Assembly (NCBI RefSeq): GCF_000720635.1
Contig: NZ_JOCF01000001.1
Span: forward strand, 218,653 to 282,652
Length of the DNA: 64,000 nucleotides
From: Streptomyces sp. NRRL WC-3742
GTDB lineage: Bacteria; Actinomycetota; Actinomycetes; Streptomycetales; Streptomycetaceae
Reading direction: 5' to 3'
Shown here: positions 8,285 to 16,922 of the stretch, piece after piece
Numbering within the stretch: position 1 is the stretch's first letter
How the letters are laid out: each line of letters begins with the position of its first letter
Made by a program: the position numbers and the translations under genes
The notes under the pieces: generated by a model
Database searches by the model: none
Told to the model about the DNA's origin: nothing
Seen by the model: the letters and a program-made list of their open reading frames with translations, nothing else

Positions 8285-8320
8285 CCCGCCTCCCGCCGGC
8301 AGGCTGACGCGGGAGGCGGG
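8285..8320 (-). terminator. Perfect 12-bp hairpin
   Basis: CCCGCCTCCCGC (8285-8296) pairs with GCGGGAGGCGGG (8309-8320) with a 12-base loop. It lies just downstream of the minus-strand gene at 8330-8734 and isolates it from the ARE-TetR unit. Confidence 0.7.
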
Positions 8321-8329
8321 GAGCGGGCT

Positions 8330-8734
8330 CTACGCGGCGGCCAGGGCCGCCGGGCGGCCCGCGTGCATCACGCTGAGGTTGGTGGCCAGCCGGACCGGGT
8401 CCTGGGTCAGCCAGAGCCGCAGCGCGGCGCCCAGCATCGCGCTGGCCGACTCGATCCGCAGCCCGGTGATCTGGGCGATCCGGGCCGCCCCCGGCACCAG
8501 CAGGTCGGCCAGCGGGGCCGGCAGCCAGACCGTCAGGGCGCACGGCGCGGGCGACGCCAGGGCGCCGAGCAGCCGGTAGGCGTCCTGCGGCGAGCTGAGC
8601 GTGGGGATGACGTCCAGCAGGCCGTCCGCCACCACCTCGGACACGTCGCTCCGGTGCCCCTGGGCGAGCCGCCGGAGCAGCAGTTGCTCACGAGCGGTGA
8701 TTCGGACGGTCAGCATGACCTCGTCGCACTCCAT
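8330..8734 (-). CDS. Small protein with two ribbon-helix-helix-like repeats
   Basis: I do not recognise a named family. The 134 residues split into two similar halves. Residues about 7-45 read MLTVRITAREQLLLRRLAQ then RSDVSEVVADGLLDV. Residues about 65-112 read ALTVWLPAPLADLLV then RIESASAMLGAALRLWLT. Each is a beta-strand (LTVRI/LTVWL) followed by two helices, as in ribbon-helix-helix DNA-binding folds. AGGAGGAG precedes ATG 8734. It could be a small regulator; the fold call is inference from pattern only. Confidence 0.6.
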   Translation of the reverse strand: MECDEVMLTVRITAREQLLLRRLAQGHRSDVSEVVADGLLDVIPTLSSPQDAYRLLGALASPAPCALTVWLPAPLADLLVPGAARIAQITGLRIESASAMLGAALRLWLTQDPVRLATNLSVMHAGRPAALAAA

Positions 8735-8804
8735 TGCGCGATCTCCTCCTCAAGTCCCTCCCGTACCGGCCGGCGGCCGGCACGAACTACCCCTGTCGCA
8801 CCTC

Positions 8805-8834
8805 GGCCCGGCTACCTCTGCGGAAAGCCGGGCC
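8805..8834 (-). terminator. Hairpin after ccsB
   Basis: GGCCCGGCT (8805-8813) pairs with AGCCGGGCC (8826-8834), 21 bp downstream of the ccsB stop, ending the resA-ccsB operon. Confidence 0.6.
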
Positions 8835-8855
8835 GGTGGGTGTGTGCCGCCCCGG

Positions 8856-9983
8856 TCAGACCCCCGCGTAGGAGTGCTTTCCGGTGACGAAGATGTTCAC
8901 GCCGTAGTAGTTGAAGAGCCAGCAGGCGAAGGCCGCCAGCGCCAGGTAGGCCGCCTTGCGGCCCTTCCAGCCAGCCGTGGCGCGGGCGTGCAGGTAGGCG
9001 GCGTAGGCGACCCAGGTGATGAACGACCAGGTCTCCTTCGGGTCCCACTCCCAGTACTTGCCCCAGGCCGCCTCGGCCCAGACCGCGCCCGCGATGATGG
9101 TGAACGTCCACAGCGGGAACACCAGGGCGTTGATCCGGTAGGACAGCTTGTCGAAGGTGGACGCGGCCGGCAGGCGGCGCCAGATCGAGGCCGAGGTGCC
9201 CAGCGGGCCGGTGGTCAGACCGGCGGCAGTGCGCCTCTCGAAGGAGTCCTTGCCGAGGTAGAGCAGGGTGGCGATGAACGCCGCGTAGAAGGCGCCGCCG
9301 CAGAAGATCGCGGTGGAGACGTGGATCGCCAGCCACGGCGAGTGCAGCGCCGGGACGAGCTGGTCGGACTCGGTGTACAGCAGCGAGGTCGCGATGCCCA
9401 GGGTCAGCAGCGCGGCGAGCACGACGGGCAGGCCCAGCCAGCGCACGTTCTTCTTCCAGGCCAGCAGCGCCAGGTAGGAGGCCGTCATCGCGAAGGCGAA
9501 GGCGCAGGAGAACTCGTACATGTTCCCCCACGGCCAGCGGGAGACCGACAGGCCGCGGGCGACGATGCCGCCGCCGTGCAGCAGCAGGGCCAGCACGCTG
9601 AGGGAGACGGCGATGCGGCCGGCGAGGTCGGCCCGCTCGCTGGTGCCGGCCGCGCCGGGGCCGTCCACCTCGTCCGCGCCGCGGCCGCTGGTGACCACCG
9701 TCGCGCCCTCGCCGGCCACGGCGGTACGGGTGAGCGTGGTGGTCCGGCCGCCGGTACCGGCCACCGTGACGGTGACCTTCTTGGCGGCCTTCGTCGAGGC
9801 CGTGGCGACGGTCTCGGAGAGGCTGGCCGCCGCCGCGTTCGACCGGACGGCGATGGCGCCCTTGCTGCCGAACGTCCACTCGATCATGTGGGCGAACATG
9901 GCGAGGGTGTAGACCACCATGGCCGAATAGATCAGCTTGTTGGAAAGATCGGCCAGCTGTGGGTCGACCGAGGCGAGTTGCAC
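8856..9983 (-). CDS. ccsB: Cytochrome c biogenesis protein CcsB (ResC/CcsA type)
   Basis: The 375-residue membrane protein carries heme to apocytochrome c in the system II pathway. The tryptophan-rich heme-handling motif WGKYWEWDPKETWSFITW lies near residue 310. Several membrane segments flank it (for example LAGRIAVSLSVLALLLHGGG and YAAYLHARATAGWKG). The first 120 residues contain a hydrophilic Thr/Ala/Gly insertion. The start is GTG 9983, 3 nt after the resB stop, with AAGGAG inside the end of resB. It is the last gene of the resA-ccdA-resB-ccsB operon. Confidence 0.92.
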   Translation of the reverse strand: MQLASVDPQLADLSNKLIYSAMVVYTLAMFAHMIEWTFGSKGAIAVRSNAAAASLSETVATASTKAAKKVTVTVAGTGGRTTTLTRTAVAGEGATVVTSGRGADEVDGPGAAGTSERADLAGRIAVSLSVLALLLHGGGIVARGLSVSRWPWGNMYEFSCAFAFAMTASYLALLAWKKNVRWLGLPVVLAALLTLGIATSLLYTESDQLVPALHSPWLAIHVSTAIFCGGAFYAAFIATLLYLGKDSFERRTAAGLTTGPLGTSASIWRRLPAASTFDKLSYRINALVFPLWTFTIIAGAVWAEAAWGKYWEWDPKETWSFITWVAYAAYLHARATAGWKGRKAAYLALAAFACWLFNYYGVNIFVTGKHSYAGV

Positions 9984-9986
9984 CGT

Positions 9987-11774
9987 CTACTCCTTGGAGT
10001 TCAGGTCGGCGGGGGCAGGTTCCGAGGGTGCGTCCACAGCTCCGGGGTCGGGGCCGGGGTCTTCCGAGTCGTCAGAGTCGTCGGAGTCGTCAGTGTTGTC
10101 AGAGCCGTCCGCGGCGGAGGCGTCGTCCGTGGCGGGGGCGTCGTCCTGGAGGTCCACCGCGAGTTCGGCCAGCTCCTCGGCGATCTTGGCCGACTCGCTG
10201 CGGCTGAGGCCCGCCAGCTCCACCTGGGTGCCGCCGCCCGGCAGGGCGAGGGCCCGCACCCAGATCCGGCGGCGCTGGATGAACAGCGAGCCGATCAGGC
10301 CGAGGATCGCCAGGACCGCGCCGGTCAGGGCGACCTCGTTGCCCGGGCGGTGCGAGATGTTGAGGCTGACGAAGCGCTTGTAGCCGTCGAAGGTGAGCGT
10401 GCCGTAGCCGTCCGGGAGGTCCCAGCCCTGGCCGGGCTTGAGCCGGACCCTCGCGGGCTGGCCGTCCTGCATCAGCTGGGTCATCTTGCGGGTTTCCAGC
10501 TGGTAGATGTTCTGCGGCCGGCCCGCGTCGTTGCCGAGGTCGCCCGCCCAGGCGTTGAGCACCAGCATCGGGGCGGCGTCGTCCGGGAAGAGCGAGATCG
10601 GGCCGGTGTTCTCGAAGCTGGCCGGGGCGGTCGGCAGGAAGTTGCCGGTGAACCCGAGCTGGACCTTCTTGCCGTCCGGGCCGACGCCGTAGTCGGAGAC
10701 CTTCACGACGCCGGTGGACGTCTGGTTGGCGTCCTGCGGCAGGAACGGCGTGGCGCCGTGGTAGACGACCTCGCCCTTGGCGTTCTTGACGGTCACCACG
10801 GGCGCGAAGCCGTGGCCGATCAGGAAGACCTTGCTGCCGCCGATCTCCAGCGGGTGGTTGACCTCGATCTTGCCCTGCTTGGTCTGCGTCGGGTCGCTGC
10901 CGGTGGAGTACTCGACGTTCGCGGTGAACTGCCGGGCCGCGCCGATCTGCGAACCGCTGGACTGGAAGCGGGCGGTGAAGGCGTCCAGCTTCAGGTAGAA
11001 GGGGTCGAGGTCGTCGGAGGTGTAGAACGGGGTGCCGCTGAAGTCGTCGATCTGGGTGATCGTGTTGGCGTAGCCCTCGCCCTCGATCATCAGCTTGCCG
11101 GCCGTGCCGGAGGCCAGGCTCGCCCAGGCGAAACCGCCGAGCAGGGCGAACAGCGACAGGTGGAACAGCAGGTTGCCGACCTCGCGCAGGTACCCCTTCT
11201 CGGCCGCCACCGAGTCGCCCGACAGGTGCGCCCGGAAGCCGCGCCTGCGCAGCAGCCGGTGCGCGGCGGCGTTGACCGCCTCCGCCTCGGCCTCGGTGCG
11301 CCAGGCCGCGTACACCGGCATCCGGGTCAGGTTGCGCGGCGCCGCCGGGGGGCGGGAGCGCAGCACGCCGACGAACTGCCAGGTGCGCGGCACGATGCAG
11401 CCGGCCAGCGAGACGAACAGCAGGATGTAGATCGCGGAGAACCACACCGAGCTGTAGACGTCGAACAGCTGGAGCTTCTCGTAGATCGGCGCGACGGTGG
11501 TGTGCTGCGCCTTCCAGGCGACGACCTTGAGCGCGGCCTGGCTGCCCTGGCCGTTCTGCGGCAGCAGCGAGCCGGGGATCGCGGCCAGCGACAGCAGGAA
11601 CAGCAGGATCAGCGCGACCCGCATGGAGGTCAGCTGACGCCACATCCAGCGCGCCCAGCCGATCACCCCTATGCCGGTGGGGCCGTCCGAATCGACCGGC
11701 GCGGTGCTGAGCCGCTCGGCCTCGGTGTCGTCCGGCGCCGGCGGCAGCTCGGCCTCGGTCGTGGTCTTGCTCAC
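9987..11774 (-). CDS. resB: Cytochrome c biogenesis protein ResB
   Basis: At 595 residues it has the ResB layout. There are two N-terminal membrane segments (MRVALILLFLLSLAAIPGSLLPQ is within residues 40-65; IYILLFVSLAGCIVPRTW follows), a third near residue 200, a large extracytoplasmic domain, and a last segment (VALTGAVLAILGLIGSLFIQRR). The C-terminus is acidic (DDSDDSDDSED). It works with CcsB as the heme lyase. I chose GTG 11774 (MSKTTTEAE), 2 nt after the ccdA stop; the longer reading would run deep into ccdA. Confidence 0.92.
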   Translation of the reverse strand: MSKTTTEAELPPAPDDTEAERLSTAPVDSDGPTGIGVIGWARWMWRQLTSMRVALILLFLLSLAAIPGSLLPQNGQGSQAALKVVAWKAQHTTVAPIYEKLQLFDVYSSVWFSAIYILLFVSLAGCIVPRTWQFVGVLRSRPPAAPRNLTRMPVYAAWRTEAEAEAVNAAAHRLLRRRGFRAHLSGDSVAAEKGYLREVGNLLFHLSLFALLGGFAWASLASGTAGKLMIEGEGYANTITQIDDFSGTPFYTSDDLDPFYLKLDAFTARFQSSGSQIGAARQFTANVEYSTGSDPTQTKQGKIEVNHPLEIGGSKVFLIGHGFAPVVTVKNAKGEVVYHGATPFLPQDANQTSTGVVKVSDYGVGPDGKKVQLGFTGNFLPTAPASFENTGPISLFPDDAAPMLVLNAWAGDLGNDAGRPQNIYQLETRKMTQLMQDGQPARVRLKPGQGWDLPDGYGTLTFDGYKRFVSLNISHRPGNEVALTGAVLAILGLIGSLFIQRRRIWVRALALPGGGTQVELAGLSRSESAKIAEELAELAVDLQDDAPATDDASAADGSDNTDDSDDSDDSEDPGPDPGAVDAPSEPAPADLNSKE

Positions 11775-11776
11775 GC

Positions 11777-12574
11777 TCAGATTCCGATCTGGAAGTCGGC
11801 GGTCCAGGACTGCAGGTCGCTCACCATCGCGTCCCACTGCCCGGTGACGAGCAGCAGGCCGACCAGGACGAGCATGCCGCCGCCGATCCGCATGACGAGC
11901 GGGTAGTGCCGCTTGACCCAGCCGAAGGCGCCCAGCGCCCGGCGGAAGGCCAGCGCGGCCACGATGAACGGTAGTCCCAGGCCCAGGCAGTAGAAGGTCA
12001 TCAGCAGTGCGCCGCGTGCCGCATCGGCCTGGTTCAGGGCCAGGCCCTGGACGGCGGACATGGTCGGGCCGATGCAGGGCGTCCAGCCGACGCCGAAGAC
12101 CACGCCCAGCAGGGGGGCTCCCAGCAGGCCGATGGCCGGGCGGCGGTGCGAGCGGACCTCGCGCATGCTCAGGCCGGGGACGAGGCCCATGAAGGCCAGG
12201 CCCATGACGACGGTCGCCGTGCCGAGCACGATCGAGATGACCCGCTTGTGCTCCTGGAGGGTGTCGCCGAACTGGCCGAACAGCGCGCCGCCGGAGACGA
12301 AGACCGCGGTGAAGCCGAGGACGAACAGGGCCGCGCCGGCCAGCATCCGGCCGCGGCGGGCGCCGCGGGCGTCGGCGAGGTCGGCGGCGGAGAAGCCGGT
12401 GACGTACGAGAGGTAGCCGGGCACCAGCGGCAGGACGCAGGGCGAGAAGAAGGAGAGCAGTCCGGCCGCGACCGCGATCGGCGCGGCGGCCAGCAGCGCC
12501 CCGCTCTGGACGGTGGTGAAGGTGTCGGCCAGGTGGAGTGCGGCGGGGTGGAGTGCGGCGGCTTCGGCGCTCAC
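11777..12574 (-). CDS. ccdA: Cytochrome c biogenesis protein CcdA
   Basis: The 265-residue membrane protein passes reducing power from cytoplasmic thioredoxin to ResA outside. Six membrane segments are visible. The redox-active cysteines are in FFSPCVLPLVPGYLSYVTGF and GWTPCIGPTMSAV. The start is GTG 12574, overlapping the resA stop by 4 nt (GTGA), a coupled arrangement. The long upstream extension of the reading frame is a shadow of resA. Confidence 0.92.
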   Translation of the reverse strand: MSAEAAALHPAALHLADTFTTVQSGALLAAAPIAVAAGLLSFFSPCVLPLVPGYLSYVTGFSAADLADARGARRGRMLAGAALFVLGFTAVFVSGGALFGQFGDTLQEHKRVISIVLGTATVVMGLAFMGLVPGLSMREVRSHRRPAIGLLGAPLLGVVFGVGWTPCIGPTMSAVQGLALNQADAARGALLMTFYCLGLGLPFIVAALAFRRALGAFGWVKRHYPLVMRIGGGMLVLVGLLLVTGQWDAMVSDLQSWTADFQIGI

Positions 12575-13188
12575 TTCGCGGGCTCCGCGACCACCGGCTG
12601 GAGGATCGACTCCAGCGCGTCGTCCACCGTGCCGCCGACGGCGCGGGCGGCCAGCTTGCCGTCCCGGTCGATGATCAGGGTGGTCGGGATGGACTGCATG
12701 CTCAGGCTGCCCTTGGGGAACTTGAGCAGCTGGCTGCCGGCCGGGTCGAAGATGCTCGGGTAGGTGACGCCCTTCTCCTGCTCGAAGCGGACGGCGTTGG
12801 TCTTCTCCGAGTCCCGGGTGTTGATGCCCAGGAACTGCACGCCCTGGTCCTTGTACTTGGTCCAGACGCGCTGCAGGTCGTCCGCCTCGCCGCGGCAGGG
12901 GCCGCACCAGGAGCCCCAGACGTTGAGCACCACGACCTTGCCCCGGTAGTCGGAGAGCTTCACCTGGCCTCCGTCGAGCGTCTCGCCGGAGATGTCGGGG
13001 GCCTCCACGCGGTGGCCGGGCTCGGCCTTGGAGATGTTGGTGTCCTTGACGGAGACGAAGCCCACCTGGTCCGCGCCGTTGCCCGAGGAGCCCGAGGAGG
13101 AGCATCCGGTGAGGGCGAGCGCAGCGGCGGCGGCAGTGGCGGCGGCGGCTGCGGCGACACGGGGACGGGGGCGCGTCATGGCAGACAT
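12571..13188 (-). CDS. resA: TlpA/ResA-type thiol-disulfide reductase lipoprotein
   Basis: This 205-residue exported thioredoxin-like protein keeps apocytochrome c cysteines reduced. It has an Ala-rich signal peptide and lipobox (ALALTGCSSS). The catalytic motif is WGSWCGPCRGEADDL and the cis-proline loop is SIPTTLIIDRDGK. The ATG at 13188 is chosen; an ATG three codons downstream (13179) is equally possible because neither has a good ribosome site. It heads the cytochrome c maturation operon. Confidence 0.9.
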   Translation of the reverse strand: MSAMTRPRPRVAAAAAATAAAAALALTGCSSSGSSGNGADQVGFVSVKDTNISKAEPGHRVEAPDISGETLDGGQVKLSDYRGKVVVLNVWGSWCGPCRGEADDLQRVWTKYKDQGVQFLGINTRDSEKTNAVRFEQEKGVTYPSIFDPAGSQLLKFPKGSLSMQSIPTTLIIDRDGKLAARAVGGTVDDALESILQPVVAEPAK

Positions 13189-13270
13189 GTGAAAAGTTTC
13201 GCATGGAGGCCGGGCACCGTTCGCCGGGGTCCCGCCCTGCGCGCCGCACCCCGTCTGACCTGCGACGCAA

Positions 13271-13302
13271 TCGGGCCGCCCGGGGGTCACCGGGCGGCCC
13301 GA
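13271..13302. terminator. Perfect 12-bp hairpin between the phosphatase gene and resA
   Basis: TCGGGCCGCCCG (13271-13282) pairs with CGGGCGGCCCGA (13291-13302), loop of eight. It separates hemL-phosphatase transcription from the resA operon. Confidence 0.7.
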
Positions 13303-13403
13303 GGCCATACTTACCCGCCGTTTACGCGGGCCTGGCGCGGCGCTCGGCCGCACTCAGCCGAGCTCGCTCGCGTGCGGCCACGTGCGGGCGCGTTCGGTCG
13401 CGT

Positions 13404-14087
13404 TCAGGCGCCGAAGCTCTTGCCCACCGGCTTGTCGCCCTTCTTGCCCTTGCCGATCAGGTGGGCGGGCAGCAGGTCGCGGGCCGGCTCGCGGTAGCCG
13501 ACGGAGACGATCTTGTCGCCCTCGAAGGTGAAGCTGGTCAGCGAGGCCAGCGAGCACTGCCGCTTGCGCGGGTCGTGCCAGAGCCGGCGGCGCTCGACGA
13601 AGGAGCGCAGGATCCAGATCGGCAGCTGGTGGCTGACGCAGACCGCCTCGTGCCCGCGCGCGGCGTCCCGGGCGGCGCCCAGCGCGCCCATCATCCGCAC
13701 GACCTGGTCGAGGTAGGGCTCGCCCCAGGACGGCTTGAACGGGTTGGTCAGGTACTTCCAGTAGCCGGGGTTGCGCAGCGAGCCGTCACCGACGCCGAAG
13801 GTCTTGCCCTCGAAGATGTTCTCCGCCTCGATCAGCCGCTCGTCGACGGCGACCTCCAGGCCGTGCGCCTTGCCGATCGGCTCGGCGGTCTCCTGGGCGC
13901 GCTCCAGCGGGGAGGCCACCACGTGGGTGATGTCCCGCCCGGCCAGGTCCTCGGCGACCCGGTCGGCCATCAGCCGGCCCAGCTCGGACAGGTGGTAGCC
14001 GGGCATGCGCCCGTACAGGACGCCCTCCGGGTTGTGCACCTCACCGTGTCGCATCACGTGGACGACGGTGATCTCCTTGGCGCTCAC
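13404..14087 (-). CDS. Histidine phosphatase family protein
   Basis: The 227-residue protein has the phosphohistidine motif VMRHGEVHN near residue 12, the paired ASPLERAQETA motif near 60 and a second histidine in VSHQLPIWIL. These are the marks of the phosphoglycerate-mutase-like superfamily. The substrate is not predictable. It lies 25 nt downstream of hemL and is probably cotranscribed with it. The conserved position between heme and cytochrome c genes suggests a linked role, but this is inference. Confidence 0.88.
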   Translation of the reverse strand: MSAKEITVVHVMRHGEVHNPEGVLYGRMPGYHLSELGRLMADRVAEDLAGRDITHVVASPLERAQETAEPIGKAHGLEVAVDERLIEAENIFEGKTFGVGDGSLRNPGYWKYLTNPFKPSWGEPYLDQVVRMMGALGAARDAARGHEAVCVSHQLPIWILRSFVERRRLWHDPRKRQCSLASLTSFTFEGDKIVSVGYREPARDLLPAHLIGKGKKGDKPVGKSFGA

Positions 14088-14112
14088 TTCTCGGTACTCC
14101 TGAAGGTCTCGG

Positions 14113-15441
14113 TCAGGCGGTGGCGGCGGCAGCGGCGCGGGCGGCGGCCGGAAGGGCGGCGGCGATCCGCTCGATCGCCCGCTCGTCGTGGGACGCCGAG
14201 ACGAACCAGGACTCGAAGGCGGACGGCGGCAGGTAGACGCCCTCGGCCAGCATGGCGTGGAAGAAGGCGGTGAAACGGTACGCCTCCTGGGTCTTCGCCT
14301 CGTCGTAGTTGGTGACCGGCGCCTCGGTGAAGAAGACCGAGAACATGTTCCCGGCGGTCTGCAGCCGGTGGGCCACGCCCTCCTTGGCGAGCGCCTCGGA
14401 CACCAGGCCGGAGATCTCGGCGGAGACCTTGTCGACCGTCGCGTACACCTCGTCGGTGCAGCCGCGCAGCTGGGCCAGGCCCGCCGCGGTGGCGATCGGG
14501 TTCCCGGAGAGGGTGCCCGCCTGGTAGACCGGGCCGGCCGGGGCGAGGTGGGCCATCACGTCGGCGCGGCCGCCGAAGGCCGCCGCGGGGAAGCCGCCGC
14601 CCATGACCTTGCCGAAGGTCAGCAGGTCAGGCGCCCAGCCCTCGTTCGCGGCCTCCAGGCCGTACCAGCCGGCCTTGGAGACGCGGAAGCCGGTCATCAC
14701 CTCGTCGGAGACGAACAGCGCGCCGTTCTCGCGGCAGAGGCGGGCCAGGCCCCCGTTGAAGCCGGGCAGCGGCGGGACGACGCCCATGTTGCCGGGCGAC
14801 GCCTCGGTGATGACGCAGGCGATCTCGCCGGGGTGCGCGGCGAAGGCGGCCTCGACGGCGGCCAGGTCGTTGTACGGGAGCACGATGGTGTCGCCGGCCT
14901 GGGCGCCGGTGACGCCGGGCGTGTCCGGCAGGCCGAAGGTGGCGACGCCGGAACCGGCGGCGGCCAGCAGCGCGTCCACGTGACCGTGGTAACAGCCGGC
15001 GAACTTGACCACCTTCGCCCGGCCGGTGAAGCCGCGGGCCAACCGGATCGCCGACATGGTGGCCTCCGTACCGGAGGAGACCAGGCGGACCTGCTCGACC
15101 GGGGCGACCCGGGAGACGATCTCCTCGGCCAGTTCGACCTCGCCCCGGCCGGGCGTGCCGAAGGAGGTGCCGTGGGTCACCGCCTGCTGGACGGCGTCGA
15201 TCACGGCGGGGTGCGCGTGGCCGAGGATCATCGGGCCCCAGGAGCAGACCAGGTCGACGTATTCGCGGCCGTCGGCGTCGGTGAGGTAGGGACCGGTGCC
15301 CGAGACCATGAAGCGCGGCGTGCCGCCGACCGCGCGGAAGGCGCGCACCGGGGAGTTGACGCCGCCGGGCGTCACGACCGAGGCGCGGTCGAACAGCGAC
15401 TGGGACTGGGGGGCTTCATAGGGGTAGCTCACAAAGGACAT
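14113..15441 (-). CDS. hemL: Glutamate-1-semialdehyde 2,1-aminomutase
   Basis: A 442-residue PLP enzyme that converts glutamate-1-semialdehyde to 5-aminolevulinate, the product fed to HemB. Motifs: [41 protein letters not shown] and the Schiff-base lysine in [12 protein letters not shown]. The start ATG 15441 ([11 protein letters not shown]) is used; the reading frame continues upstream without homology. HemA, which makes its substrate, is in the rex operon about 13 kb away in this window. Confidence 0.94.
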   Translation of the reverse strand: MSFVSYPYEAPQSQSLFDRASVVTPGGVNSPVRAFRAVGGTPRFMVSGTGPYLTDADGREYVDLVCSWGPMILGHAHPAVIDAVQQAVTHGTSFGTPGRGEVELAEEIVSRVAPVEQVRLVSSGTEATMSAIRLARGFTGRAKVVKFAGCYHGHVDALLAAAGSGVATFGLPDTPGVTGAQAGDTIVLPYNDLAAVEAAFAAHPGEIACVITEASPGNMGVVPPLPGFNGGLARLCRENGALFVSDEVMTGFRVSKAGWYGLEAANEGWAPDLLTFGKVMGGGFPAAAFGGRADVMAHLAPAGPVYQAGTLSGNPIATAAGLAQLRGCTDEVYATVDKVSAEISGLVSEALAKEGVAHRLQTAGNMFSVFFTEAPVTNYDEAKTQEAYRFTAFFHAMLAEGVYLPPSAFESWFVSASHDERAIERIAAALPAAARAAAAATA

Positions 15442-15693
15442 GGTCTCAAATCGTGTCCTTGCCCTCTGCATGTCGGACCCGATCATCTGGAACGATGATC
15501 CGGGCACTGTTGTCGGTAGGTTGTCCTTGCACACCGGGCGCGTGAGCGCGCCGGTGAGTGGCAGGGGTGTGGAAGGACTGCCGCGTACCGCGAATGGGTA
15601 CGGCGGCGCATGACGGGTAAGGAGCACGTCCGGAGGGACGCCGGGCGTGCGGGGGTCTGTCGATTCCGGCGAATTCCGGTGAGGATGGTCCGA

Positions 15694-16314
15694 GTGTCCG
15701 AGGCGCAGGACGGCTACGACGAGGCTGCGGGTGGCCCCCGCCGTCCGACCGAAGCCGCACGCGGGGGTACGGGAGCGGGTACGGGACGTGGCCGTCGCGG
15801 CGGCGAGAGGCGGGGTGAGGGACGCGTGGGGGTGACGTACAAGTACTTCGGCGCACCGGACCGCGCGACCGCCGCGAGAGTGCCCACCGCGCTCGGCCCG
15901 GGCGGGCTGGGCCTGGACGCGGGCGAGCTCGGCGCGCTCGGCCGGCTCGGGGACCTGATGGAGACCAGCGGCTCGCCCAACGGGCACCTGTCGACCAAGA
16001 TCAAGCCGGAGACGATGAGCGCGATGGTGCTCACCGGCATCCAGGGCGTACCGCTGCACCAGGTGCCGCCGCTCGAGCTCGTCGTCCTGCACCCCGACTA
16101 CGCCGTCGTCCAGCTCCCGCACAACGTGGTCGAGCCGCTGCGCAAGGCGGACGAGACCGAGCTCGGCGCGGCGGCCTTCATCTGGTCCACCGTCCCGGAC
16201 CGGCGCGGGCCGCGCGACGCCTTCGTCATCTACACGATGCTGCACGAGTGGCAGGACTTCGCGAACCGGCTGCACGACGCCGGGCACCAGCTGTACTGCC
16301 TGGTCTGGCCGTAA
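15694..16314 (+). CDS. Conserved actinobacterial hypothetical protein
   Basis: No family recognised with certainty. The conserved-looking part begins at [17 protein letters not shown] and includes [40 protein letters not shown] and a final aromatic [12 protein letters not shown]. The first 45 residues are Gly/Arg-rich low complexity. GTG 15694 is preceded by GAGG at 9 nt; a GTG at 15826 would remove the low-complexity head and has its own GAGG, so the true start may be there. It is divergent from hemL. Confidence 0.7.
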   Translation: MSEAQDGYDEAAGGPRRPTEAARGGTGAGTGRGRRGGERRGEGRVGVTYKYFGAPDRATAARVPTALGPGGLGLDAGELGALGRLGDLMETSGSPNGHLSTKIKPETMSAMVLTGIQGVPLHQVPPLELVVLHPDYAVVQLPHNVVEPLRKADETELGAAAFIWSTVPDRRGPRDAFVIYTMLHEWQDFANRLHDAGHQLYCLVWP

Positions 16315-16346
16315 CGGTCCCGCGCCGCGCGGCAGTTGGCCGGTGG

Positions 16347-16838
16347 TCAGGTGCCGCGGGGACGGCGGGCGCGGCGGACGGGGCGGTCGCTCCCGACCGG
16401 TTCGGCGAGGTGGCCCTCCACCAGGCGGGCCAGTGCGGTGACGAAGACCTCGCGCTCGGAGCTGGGCAGGGAGTCCAGCAGGTCCCGGTGGACGCGGTCG
16501 GCGATGGCGGTGCCGCGCTCGACGGCGTGGGCGCCGGCCTCCGTCACGGAGACGATCCGGGCCCGGCGGTCGGCCGTGGAGGGGTGGCGCTCGGCGAGGC
16601 CGGCCTTCTCCAGTTCGTCGACGGTGACGACCATGGTGGTCTTGTCGACGTCCGTCAGCTCGGCCAGCTGGATCTGGGTGTGCTCGGCCTGCTGGGCGTG
16701 GAAGAGCACGCTGTACTCGCGGGGGGTGATCCCCAGCTCGGCGAAGGCCGCCGCCATCCTGGTCGCCAGGACGTGGCTGGCGTGGTCCAGCAGTCCGGAG
16801 AGGTCACGGGTGCGGGGCGCCGGCGGGGTCGTCGTCAT
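16347..16838 (-). CDS. MarR-family transcriptional regulator
   Basis: The 163-residue winged-helix protein shows the MarR pattern: [40 protein letters not shown] and the wing [21 protein letters not shown]. The C-terminus is Arg-rich. Its target is unknown; it is convergent with the preceding gene and 84 bp from the mannosyltransferase-like gene on the same strand, so neither is clearly its target. Confidence 0.9.
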   Translation of the reverse strand: MTTTPPAPRTRDLSGLLDHASHVLATRMAAAFAELGITPREYSVLFHAQQAEHTQIQLAELTDVDKTTMVVTVDELEKAGLAERHPSTADRRARIVSVTEAGAHAVERGTAIADRVHRDLLDSLPSSEREVFVTALARLVEGHLAEPVGSDRPVRRARRPRGT

Positions 16839-16922
16839 GCGGTCGAGGTTAGCAACGGCCCGTCCGGGAGCGGATGATCCCGTTGCGAACCAATCCGCGT
16901 GGCTCCACCGCGGCCGCCGGGC

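Noticed and set aside
8601..11906. Open frame of 1101 codons on the plus strand over resB and ccsB
   Set aside because: It is antisense to two well-supported genes and consists of Val/Gly/Arg/Asp-rich sequence typical of high-GC third-position shadows; no domain is visible.
15610..15693. Upstream ATG start for the conserved hypothetical at 15694
   Set aside because: The added residues are Arg-rich and poorly conserved in character, and no ribosome site precedes it.
14113..16287. Very long N-terminal extension of hemL
   Set aside because: HemL homology begins at [11 protein letters not shown] (15441). The extension crosses the promoter region and the divergent gene.
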